A stretch of 23,424 bases of DNA from Euprymna scolopes (Eukaryota > Mollusca > Cephalopoda > Sepiida > Sepiolidae): positions 22,094,181 through 22,117,604 of the forward strand of contig CM044489.1 of NCBI GenBank assembly GCA_024364805.1, read 5' to 3'. The position numbers and the translations under genes are program-made. The first letter of the stretch is position 1. Each line of letters begins with the position of its first letter. Shown piece after piece: positions 16,150-23,424 of this stretch. The notes beneath the pieces are model-generated. The model did no database searches. It was not told where the DNA came from and worked only from the letters and a program-made list of their open reading frames with translations.

Positions 16150-16222
16150 TGCGGCTACACAAGCAGGATTAAAACTCTACCACTGAGTTAAGAGTCAGCG
16201 TTTTTTACACCTACACGATCGT
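16150..16222 (-). repeat. tRNA-Lys-like SINE or tRNA relic, minus strand
   Basis: On the minus strand, GCTGACTCTTAACTCAGTGG resembles the anticodon arm of tRNA-Lys(CTT), in which CTCTTAA is the loop. GTGGTAGAGTTTTAATCC then stands where a T arm would be (B-box-like). The D arm upstream (GTAGGTGTAAAAAA) is decayed. It is not a working tRNA. Confidence 0.45.
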
Positions 16223-16260
16223 CCAGCACATGTTGAATATAAGCGAAATTTCGATGTAAA

Positions 16261-16306
16261 TATTGTCAATTGGGAGAGCTCGAACTGTTTTTACCCAATG
16301 GACAAT
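16261..16306. repeat. Short inverted repeat, 14-bp arms
   Basis: TATTGTCAATTGGG at 16261-16274 and CCCAATGGACAATA at 16293-16306 are reverse complements at 13 of 14 positions, with an 18-base loop that includes GAGCTC. This is possibly a small MITE. No target duplication is clear. Confidence 0.55.
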
Positions 16307-16478
16307 ACCTTAATAGCTTATGACAGGTGTCGATTTCCTTATGAGAACTCTACCTCAGAGCAAAAGGAGAAACCTGAACATGAAAGGACAGTTTTGCATA
16401 GACTGATCTTGGTTTTGACTAACTACAGATTGCAATATTGTCATGTCAGACTGTGGAATTTGTACATGTATGCATAAA

Positions 16479-16520
16479 TGTGTGTGTGTGTCCGCGCACA
16501 CACACACACATATATGTATA
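16479..16520. repeat. (TG)n-TCCG-(CG/CA)n inverted microsatellite
   Basis: A TG run (16479-16490) is followed, after TC, by CGCGCACACACACACACACA and then ATATATGTATATA. The TG and CA runs are self-complementary, so the tract can form a hairpin. About 30 bases from 16493 are almost strictly alternating purine-pyrimidine, a composition that favours Z-DNA. Confidence 0.8.
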
Positions 16521-17378
16521 TAATCACACAAAAATTACCAAGTTGAAACAGCAAAACCTGCTATACAAATTTATTTCATTTCATTAGGGAAATTGAAAAA
16601 GCAAGTGAGACACCTCTCGCCTTCAATCTATTTTTGAGATTTTTTTTTCTACTTTCTATAAAGATTTATACTTTCTTTTTTCTACAACTAGTTTGGGAAT
16701 TTTTTTTTTTTTAAATTTTACCAGTGCAGACATTGGTGAAGCATTTTTCCCCTTCATTTTTTTACTATCAAAAATTAGAAGAAACCTACTTTTATCTTAA
16801 GAGCATATTTAAAAAAAAATTAACATTTCTCTATACTAAGTTTCAAAGTTCAAAAAAATACAAGCATTTAATTCAAACATTCATTTATAGCTAAGATGTA
16901 CTGGTGAACTGAATGATAATTTCAGATTTGTAAATGTTTGAGATAGGTGACCTCCTGCGTGATAAATTGCTTATTGCTCTATTCGACATTCTCTGCTTCT
17001 ACCATATAATATAGAACTGTAAAAACAAAGAAATACTTCAATACATTTAAAAGAGGCTAAGAAAATCTATGGAGATAGAAAATGGGTAAAAGTGGATGAA
17101 AAGACATTTTCTTTCCTTAGTTTCCTTAATTATTGCTTTTCAACAATGGGAACGTCTTGTCAGCCAATCAAGGTTAGGACAAAAAAGATAATAAGATGAC
17201 CTTGGCACAGAATTTGCTCTCCCTCTCTCTCCCTCTTTTTCTATCCATTGTTATGTTGCCATCTTCAATTGAATCTTTCCAAACCCTGAAAATAAAAATG
17301 AGCAAGAAAGGGCAAAAAGTGGCCTAAAACTGGAGTCGGCCCAAATCTATCTTTATAATCTAAATTCAAGACTTCCAA
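16521..17378. other. Unassigned AT-rich region
   Basis: No gene or repeat is recognised. It includes a CT-rich run (CTCCCTCTCTCTCCCTCTTT) near 17218. The minus-strand frame at 17265-17468 shows no domain. Its 3' part overlaps the short direct repeat noted at 17379. Confidence 0.4.
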
Positions 17379-17415
17379 CATGGAAAAAAAAGAGTTCTTA
17401 TCTGCCAACTTGGTG
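17379..17415 (+). repeat. Short direct repeat paired with 17899-17943
   Basis: AACATGGAAAAAAAAGAG, then TCTTATCTGCCAACTTGGTG here, and AACATGGAAAAAAAATAGAA, then CCTAATCTGCCAGTTTCTGTG at 17899, share order and spacing. The second copy begins just after hairpin repeat copy 4. The pair may reflect one duplicated segment of the hairpin-repeat family body or a local duplication of about 520 bp. Confidence 0.45.
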
Positions 17416-17564
17416 CTACCATATAAGGCTGTCTGAAGATACGAGTTCTTGACATAAAAATGCACCAAACATTGGTGTTATTGTTTTTATCTTTTCCCTT
17501 TCCAAAACTCAATCATGTTCAGCAAAGTCAAAAATAAAAACAATATTCTAATACAATAAACCAA

Positions 17565-17706
17565 AAACCATGAATAAATGCTTGAAGATATAAAGAAACT
17601 TAAAATGACTGGATTCGGTATTAAATAAAAGCTGTCACTAAAATGGTCAGATTCGCATTAAATTACCTGAAAAGATTGATATTCCGTACAACAAACCAAA
17701 CCAAAA
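17565..17706 (+). repeat. Hairpin-tail repeat H, copy 3
   Basis: ACCATGAATAAATGCTTGAA and GATATAAAGAAACTTAAAAT match the copy 1 body at 7418-7476. The terminal part is present twice, as ATGACTGGATTCGGTATTAA (17606) and ATGGTCAGATTCGCATTAAA (17643), which points to an internal duplication of about 37 bp. The hairpin (17651-17687) is decayed, and its tail is AACAAACCAAACCAAAAA. Confidence 0.65.
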
Positions 17707-17719
17707 AGATGTTATTTGT

Positions 17720-17895
17720 ATTTGACCTGAAAGGTAAAAGATGGATTTATTTGAACATTTTATCACGAATTTGATTGATCAAATATTTGTAATGCTCTTA
17801 GTTTTTCATTTTTGATTGGACTTGAAGCATAACTTTTACCAAAATTTATTCTGCAATTAAATAACCGAAAAACAGTTGATATACCATAAAACCAA
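17720..17895 (+). repeat. Hairpin-tail repeat H, copy 4
   Basis: GGACTTGAAGCATAACTTTT then ACCAAAATTTATTCTGCAAT and AAATAACCGAAAAACAGTTG follow copy 1 (GAACTTGAAGCATAAAAACT, ACCAAAATGACTAAATTCAG). The hairpin stems no longer pair. The tail is ATAAAACCAAATAAC. The minus-strand frame at 17763-17981 reads FYGISTVFRLFNC across this copy, which is the repeat's signature and not a gene. Confidence 0.6.
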
Positions 17896-17944
17896 ATAAC
17901 ATGGAAAAAAAATAGAACAATCCTAATCTGCCAGTTTCTGTGAG

Positions 17945-18469
17945 AAAGTATAAAAATCAAGTGCAATTTGATACAGTGCACTATTTTCCTTTCTGTTCCA
18001 CAAGAAGGCAGTCAGCCATTAGAGATATGATAGCCATAAATTCATGATCTGTCTTTCCAGCAGAGTTGTATGCTTGCCGCCCCGTCGTGAATGCTGAAAT
18101 GCATACCAGTAACTAACAGCTTCGCACATATTGATACACAGTGCAGTTTAAGAAGAAGAATATGAGTAAAGTAAGCAACTAAACAAGAAAGCTCTATAAG
18201 AGAAGCCTAAATCGATTAGAGCGATTGTACCAAATTAAGACTCCCATCTAAGATGGGAGGCCATTCTGGGGTTAATCTATTTTACTGATCAAAATTTCTC
18301 TGAGATTGACAATTTAAATAGAACGTTTGAACAGTTCATCAATTATGTCCATTGAAGAGTTTAAACTAGAAAAGTCTTCAGATTTTACTGGAGATAAAGA
18401 AAGTCAAGGAAAATACCTTTCTTCATAACAATTGAAATAATAGTAATAATAATGACTTGTTTATAATCA
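17945..18469. other. Unassigned region with a short perfect hairpin
   Basis: No gene or RNA gene is recognised. CTCCCATCT-A-AGATGGGAG at 18241-18259 is a perfect 9-bp hairpin with a one-base centre. The stretch 18000-18110 is GC-richer than its surroundings (GGCAGTCAGCCATTAGAG, TTGCCGCCCCGTCGTGAATG) and may be part of a repeat not otherwise present in the window. Confidence 0.4.
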
Positions 18470-18835
18470 CTCCTGTACAGGGTTTAAAAGAGTCGCCAGC
18501 CTGATAAGTCCCGAATTATTCCTCTGCCTGTTTTACAAGTATTTTAATAGTAAATATTCTGACGAAGGCCCTCAGCGTAAATACCCCCAACAAACCAGAC
18601 AAGCAGCAAAATCCCACCCCTACACAGATTTCGAAATGCCAGAAAGCCTTCTATTCTCTTTGTTTCTCTCCTAGGACTGCTAAACTTTGAAATTCCCTTC
18701 CGGGTTCCTGCTTCCCTGACTGTACTGACATGTAAAAGTTCAAGTGTAATGTGAACAGACATCTTGCTGCTCAACTCCCTACATAGTATACCTGCAATTA
18801 TTTCATAGATAGTAGCCCCTACATCAAAGTGCCTC
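18470..18835 (-). repeat. Dispersed repeat R1, copy 2 (minus strand, left arm of fold-back)
   Basis: On the minus strand the order is ACGAGGCACTTTGATGTAGG, CTATGTAGGGAGTTGAGCAG, TTTTACATGTCAGTACAGTC, GCAGTCCTAGGAGAGAAAC, GTGGGATTTTGCTGCTTGTC and AAAATACTTGTAAAACAGGC. Each block has a counterpart in copy 3 at the same spacing, in the opposite orientation. A 76-codon frame (18544-18774, HVSTVREAGTRKGISKFSSP) lies inside. Copy 3 has a similar reading around GILLFFWLV (GILLLVWFV here), but copy 3 is not open. The class is unknown: a long SINE or the decayed end of a retroelement. Confidence 0.65.
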
Positions 18836-18939
18836 GTTGGGGTGAAAATGTAAAAATAAAATAAAAATAAATAAAAAATCAGAGCTATGGAATCTTAACT
18901 TTGACCAGGTTTAACTTTATTTATTCAAATTCTTCATCT
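18836..18939. other. Spacer of the R1 fold-back
   Basis: About 104 bp of A-rich sequence (AAAATAAAATAAAAATAAAT near 18857) separates the two inverted R1 copies and would form the loop of the hairpin. The A-rich stretch lies at the R1 5' side and not the 3' end, so it is not an obvious poly(A) tail of either copy. Confidence 0.5.
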
Positions 18940-19340
18940 TAAACAAGGCATATTGCCACTTAAACGGAAGAAGCTACTATGTTTGTAGAGGCACTATGTA
19001 GGGAGTTGAGCAGCGAGAGCCGCTCATTTTAGATTTCGATTTTTACATGTGAATACAATCAGAAAATTCAAAAGTCTAGCAGTTCTAGTAAAGAAACTCT
19101 TAGAGTAGAAAGTTTTCAGGCGTTTAAAGGCCACTACTGGGAAGGATGGGATTTTGCTGTTTTTCTGGTTAGTCACGTCTATTTGTCAAGGTACAGTATT
19201 AGGTTCTATGAATTGTTAGATCACATTCGATTAAAGTACTTGTAAAACAGACACAGGGATACAATGGGATTGGAGCTTGCTGATCTGATCAATAACTGAA
19301 AAAGTAAAATCGGTATGCAAGACTGCTAACTCTAGCAATA
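18940..19340 (+). repeat. Dispersed repeat R1, copy 3 (plus strand, right arm of fold-back)
   Basis: AAACAAGGCATATTGCCACT, CTATGTAGGGAGTTGAGCAG, ACATGTGAATACAATCAGAA, AGCAGTTCTAGTAAAGAAAC, GGATGGGATTTTGCTGTTTT and TTAAAGTACTTGTAAAACAG follow copy 2 block by block. CTATGTAGGGAGTTGAGCAG is identical in the two. Copy 1 at 648-1110 shares the first and last blocks. Its 3' limit is uncertain. Similarity to copy 1 continues to about 19330. Confidence 0.65.
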
Positions 19341-20744
19341 CATTATTTAAAATAAAATATTGAACGTCTTTTAATTCTGAAGCATATGTGCATGTTTTCT
19401 CAAGGTTTTGTGAATTCAAGATTTGATGTTTGTTTTTAATGAACAAAATCTCAAAAGAAAGATCTTTGCAGTCGTGATAGAAGAACGAGGTCTTGCTGTG
19501 AATATTTTACAAGGAGAGACTAGAAACTGAAACTCGTTATACAATATATAAATGTAATCATTATCGAACCTTTTTTTTTTTTTCTTAAAAGTTAATGTTA
19601 CATTTCTATTGTCAATAGAGTTGACTGCCAAAACTAACTAAACCACAATTGAACTGACATTTGCATCACTGTAGCAGCAGGGGTTAATTTAAACGGCAGT
19701 GAATCTCCTGGTCCAGCAAATGGGTGGAGGGTGATAAATCGTTGTATAAAATTGACAAATCTCCAGTGCAGGAACATGTTCCTGTCTAGTGCCTCTTCTA
19801 GAGTTCCAGACTGTACACCAGAAATCTCTTAAAACTTTTATAAGTGTGACAAGCGAGAATACAAGCCTGAGTTTTTGTTTTTATATTTTTTGACAGTCTT
19901 AAAACCAATGGTTTTACTTGCATAAAATTGCAAACTAATTCAAGTAACAGATTCCTCATGAAAATTCCACACTATTTAGATTTTCTATGTAAATGAAGTA
20001 AACTATTCTCACTTCGATCTCAATAGAAACAAATGCATTTATTATTGAGTGAATTTGTGAGAGCTTGTATGCCTATTAGATACTATCCTAGAGTGTCTAA
20101 GATCTCAGAGGTTTAAGACAATCGTATATGAGGATACTTTTCCCTACAAGTAAACCCTGACTAAATATTCAAAATCACAAAAAGTATTCACAGCCCAAAT
20201 AAGATCTCGTTATGGCTAGTCAGCACTGGCTTTTCTGATGAATGGTGCAGCTTTTCCAACTGATGTTACCTCAAGTAACAGTACGAAGCTGGATATTCCA
20301 CCAGACTAGATAAATTCTTGTCCTGGAATCCAGTTAGACAAAGAGACCATAAGACGACGTGCTGTAACATTTAGATAGTCAACTGGGAGAGAGAAAAATT
20401 ATGTTCCGACTTCTTTAAGAGGTAAAGGAGAACTTTACTGGAATATTTGAATATCTATGTATCTCATATACAGATTAAGTGTTAGCCCCAGGAAGGGGGC
20501 CTCCTTGATTTTTGAGAAGTTCGACTGGAGTAAATTTTTGTAATGGATGAAATAGAAAATGAAAGAAACGGTTTTTAAATGAAATGCATTTTTCGACTTT
20601 TTATTATGTAAAACTTGTTAAAAGTATATGGCTAGAACAATCAATATCTTAAATTAATTCCTTGCCGAATTTTTGTGGTATGTTTTCTCTTACGATAAAT
20701 TGCTGATAATTTTGCAAAATTAATTTTAATATATTAAAGGTATA
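19341..20744. other. Unassigned region
   Basis: No gene or repeat copy is recognised. It contains the 16-bp palindrome at 19769-19784, a T-rich run at 19570-19583, and a GC-rich hairpin near 20486 (GCCCC-AGGAA-GGGGGC). Minus-strand frames at 19231-19446 and 19416-19631 lack domains. Composition is slightly less AT-rich at 19680-19830 and 20210-20400, where undetected old repeats or exons may lie, but I can support neither. Confidence 0.35.
19769..19784. repeat. 16-bp perfect palindrome CAGGAACATGTTCCTG
   Basis: This is an exact dyad. The central GAACATGTTC fits the p53-family decamer RRRCWWGYYY. A single decamer in intergenic DNA is weak evidence for binding, and no gene is nearby in this window. 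Confidence 0.4.
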
Positions 20745-20927
20745 GTGATGTTCAACCGCCTTAAATTTTTTTTTTTTTTTAAATTAAAAAAAAACAAAAA
20801 ACAAAAAAACAATCCTCAGTTTTGGAAACGGGTACAGATGAATTCAAGTTTCTTAAAATCCTTTATTTTGCGAATTCTTGTATACTTATTGCTGCCTTTT
20901 TCCACTTATTGCGAACTCTATTTCCTG

Positions 20928-20930
<3 letters not shown>

Positions 20931-20967
<37 letters not shown>

Positions 20968-20978
20968 CACGCACACAC
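20931..20978 (+). repeat. (AC)n/(CA)n microsatellite
   Basis: A run of about 15 AC units is followed by interrupted ACAC and ACGC units. The three overlapping plus-strand frames reading HTHTHTHT here are translations of this repeat and are not genes. Confidence 0.95.
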
Positions 20979-21189
20979 TTTCGTATATAATTTCCTCCAC
21001 ACATACTTTTTTCATATAATCGCCTCATTGAAAATTTGCATCCAACTATTCTATTTTCTCTTATTTCCCGACCTTTATACTCTGTCTATTCTCTGATTAC
21101 ATCTTCCCCTCTCTTGGTCACTATGCCCTGTCCTACGCTCGCTCGTCACATACACTCCTCTCTTTTTATCTTTTCGCTTTGCTTATTAA

Positions 21190-21227
<38 letters not shown>
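21190..21227 (+). repeat. (CA)9-(TA)10 compound microsatellite
   Basis: CA and TA runs are joined directly, as also at 3146-3182 and 22902-22931. The same CA-to-TA order in all three suggests that TA units arose by mutation and expansion at the 3' edge of CA runs. Confidence 0.95.
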
Positions 21228-21868
21228 TCGTTCTCTCTGTCCCTATCCATTTTCTTTTAGAAATGGTTCGTTTGGCAAAGTGACATCAACTTGGACTGTA
21301 TTTATTGTAAATGGTTTTCTTGGCTTCCTCAACAAAACTTTATCAATTTCACCATTCTTCTCTAAAATCTGTTTGAAGTGTAGTTCTCGTTACTCTCAGA
21401 AGTTCACTGTCAGCTGTTCTTAGACTTCATGACTGATTCATTTTCACTTAAGTTCCAGCACTCATTTTTCCCCTTCACAATTTACATGAAATATTTTTTG
21501 AAGGAATTCGTTTCATTGTCTGTTAAGGGGGTAAGCATGATAATAGAAACCTTCAATGTAATGACAATGGTAATTTTATCAAATGTCATATTTATATATA
21601 TATTCTACAAAAACTTGAGTGCGTATGCATACTTTTCCCAGATATAAAAAACTGCATTAAATCGAATTCCATTGTATAATTATTTTGTCCAAATTAAAGA
21701 TTCATTTTATATTATCAATATTTTATTTCAGCATGTTTTTTTTTGTTTTTGTTTTTTTAATTACCCATTTTGTCACGTTTATCTGATCAATCTGCCATTT
21801 TCTGGTAACCTGCAATTTTGCTCTCCAACCTAAACCATTTTAGGAATTGATTCCAAATTTCACTAAGT
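21228..21868. other. Unassigned AT-rich region
   Basis: Nothing is recognised. CT-rich stretches flank 21229-21255. The plus frame at 21429-21647 is hydrophobic and shows no domain. Sequence next to the LINE remnant (21760-21868) may be its untranslated 3' part, but no copy is available for comparison. Confidence 0.35.
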
Positions 21869-22150
21869 TTATATAGTTTGCATCCAAATTTTCTTGGATC
21901 GACTGACTTTCTTCCCACCTTCCACCTCAAGGTCACTGAATTTTCTTACCCAACTAACATGGCTGATCAAGTGTTGGTACATTCGACCACACCAACATGC
22001 ATCAGAACTGATATGGTAGATCTTATCTGACCTGCGAATGAGAACTGTTGAAGTCCAGCATTCATCTCTATACAGTATAACGCCTAACACATACTCTGCT
22101 TTCTGGTAATGAGAGAGACAGCTGGGATTGTCAGACGTTTCTCTGTAGCT
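21869..22150 (-). pseudogene. Non-LTR retrotransposon (LINE) reverse transcriptase C-terminal remnant
   Basis: On the minus strand the frame reads HYQKAEYVLGVILYRDECWT, then RRSDKIYHISSDACWCGRMY, then WVRKFSDLEVEGGKKVSRSK and KIWMQTI before a stop. LINE ORF2 proteins carry near their C terminus a segment like VLLYGSECWTL, then a DEKKI...MCWRRM block, then W-(V/G)-K-x-x-DLEVEG-R-x-RGRPKKTW. All three blocks are present in order. The second and third are much closer together than usual, so an internal deletion is likely. GSECW has become RDECW. Open sequence in this frame extends a little upstream of 22090 without an ATG. The rest of ORF2 is absent, consistent with 5' truncation. The clade (RTE, CR1 or Jockey) cannot be fixed from this fragment. 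Confidence 0.7.
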
Positions 22151-23424
22151 TTAGTTGCTTAGAGATATTAGACTGCTAAATACCAATCAACGATCCGTTT
22201 TTAATCCTGTGATTATTCGTCACATGATGGATTGTTTACTTTGTATTTTCTAATGGTTAAACTTAAATTGCAATTTCTTTGTCTTATTAATTTCACTTTG
22301 GTGGCCAATCCAACCACTTAAACCCTAAAATACTATTATCTTGTAATAATTCATCCTAATAAAAAGTCATTATAAACGGAAATTAAAACAATTCAACTGG
22401 GCATTTCTTGAATGTTCTAATTTCTAAATAGCATTTTTTAAAATGAATTCTGGATAAATCTTTCAAATGTCACCCAACGTCTGTCAGAAAGAAAGAAAGA
22501 AAGAAAGAAAACAAGTCCCCCTACCCTACCCTCAAAACTTTCTCCATCTCATTATATTAATCATATATTAGCGGTTGCTGTGCCTTTCCCATCATCCCCA
22601 CACATTGCTGCATGGAAATGTGGTATTCTTTCCACTTGACTGGGTCGTTTACTGGGATTGATAGAGGAGAAGCATGGAGCTGGAGGGGTGGGGTTAAAAA
22701 GGAAGGAAGATTTTGTCAGCCTCCTTAGACATCAAGTAACTCTCAGATTATTTTTGGACCCAGATTCTGCAGGCCATTAACGCAGCTCATTTAGTTGCTC
22801 ATGTTTAGCGTTATACTAATATGCCTTCTATCATCTTTTTTTTCCTTATCTCGAGTTTATGCCATTACATACAGTTTCTCTTCCATGTATACGAAAATTT
22901 ACACACACACATACATACACATATATATATAATATGAGAGAGGTTCAAGAATAAAATTTCAAACAAAAATGGAATGTTTAGTATATAGAACTAGTGGTTA
23001 AGCATGAAACCACCTACTTTAAATAGTGACGCACATATAGAGCCGCCAATATTTCGGTCTGTAAATTCAGCCCTAATCATGGTAGAAAGAGTTTTATTGA
23101 AAGAATGATTTATGCACAAACTGTTTTTGTCATTATTTTAACTTGTTTGTTTTTACATGCTCATCCACTAATTCCACGCACACACATAAAAACAAGAAAA
23201 TTGATTAAAATAAAAATTGAATAAATTACAAAATTAATACATCAAATATTCTAACAAGTAATTTAATTAAGAAATAAAAATTCCTAGTACTTATTTTATA
23301 ATCTTGAAGTGTTAAAATTAATGTTTTAACTCTGTGGATAAATCCGTCGTTCGAACTAACGCGTACAAAAAATAGTTCCGATTGCTTAAGTCAATCTTCT
23401 CTTGACTTCTCAACTCTTCTTCTT
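22151..23424. other. Unassigned AT-rich region with short simple repeats
   Basis: No gene or repeat copy is recognised. Simple repeats include (GAAA)6 at about 22486-22510 and a CA/TA tract at about 22902-22931. A G-rich stretch (GGAGCTGGAGGGGTGGGGTT) lies near 22678. ACTAGTGGTTAAGCATG near 22991 resembles a tRNA A box but has no B box. An A-rich, low-complexity stretch runs from about 23185 to 23290. Confidence 0.4.

Noticed and set aside
18544-18774. 76-codon minus-strand open frame as a host gene
   Set aside because: It sits inside repeat R1, whose other copies are not open over the same stretch. It is described under R1.
20745-21096. Three overlapping plus-strand frames rich in HTHTHT
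   Set aside because: These are translations of the (AC)n microsatellite and flanking T-rich sequence in three frames.
22988-23060. A-box-like ACTAGTGGTTAAGC suggesting a tRNA or SINE
   Set aside because: No B box follows at tRNA spacing. CCGCCAATATTTCGG does not fit GGTTCGANTCC.
1-23424. CRISPR array, operon, prokaryotic promoter or phage features
   Set aside because: Low coding density, decayed SINE, LINE and Helitron relics, and dinucleotide microsatellites all indicate animal nuclear DNA. No spaced identical repeats of CRISPR type occur.
1-23424. Retrovirus-like, LTR or Polinton fossils
   Set aside because: No paired long terminal repeats, and no gag-, pol- or capsid-like reading was recognised in any frame provided or read by eye.

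Overview
This window reads as intergenic or intronic DNA from a large, AT-rich, repeat-rich invertebrate genome. A mollusc is most likely, probably a cephalopod. No long open frame, conserved host exon, true tRNA or intact rRNA gene can be supported. The lineage call is an inference. It rests on a degraded SINE body at 11660-11790 and 13790-13920 that resembles the octopus OR-type SINE tail, a 5S rRNA-derived segment that resembles molluscan 5S, a repeat whose minus strand reads FYGIST-LF-LFNA (remembered from cephalopod predictions), and abundant (TA)n and (CA)n tracts.

Layout. 1-2510: a tRNA-like SINE head and dispersed repeat R1, then a hAT-like element with a probable decayed 8-bp target duplication, which contains a pogo-like MITE, then another tRNA-like head on the minus strand. 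2511-3732: mostly unassigned, with a long (AT)n. 3733-4530: a non-autonomous Helitron-like element filled by a ~146-bp minisatellite. 4531-5702: unassigned, ending in (TA)n. 5703-6860: a head-to-tail array of Helitron-like elements on the minus strand. 7213-7535: a 5S-headed SINE ending in a conserved hairpin. 8830-9049: a tRNA-Ala-like module between inverted arms. 11370-11888, 13634-14002 and 15661-16108: three more Helitron-like elements. 12354-13060: a segment bracketed by an exact 20-bp direct repeat. 14929-15607: a direct duplication and two palindromes. 17565-17895: two more hairpin-tailed repeats. 18470-19340: two R1 copies in inverted orientation. 21869-22150: the C-terminal remnant of a non-LTR (LINE) reverse transcriptase on the minus strand.

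The main theme is the mixing of Pol III modules with DNA transposons. Several Helitron-like elements carry a tRNA-like segment (A/B boxes, or a T arm plus oligo-T), and the modules differ between elements. Some of these elements also share diverged units of one minisatellite. The best candidate for something little described is this tRNA-module Helitron family with its tandem array. The 5S-headed, hairpin-tailed SINE and the R1 fold-back, a likely double-stranded RNA if transcribed, come next.

All matches were made by eye. Boundaries are approximate unless exact terminal bases are quoted. No retrovirus-like, Polinton-like or toxin element was recognised.
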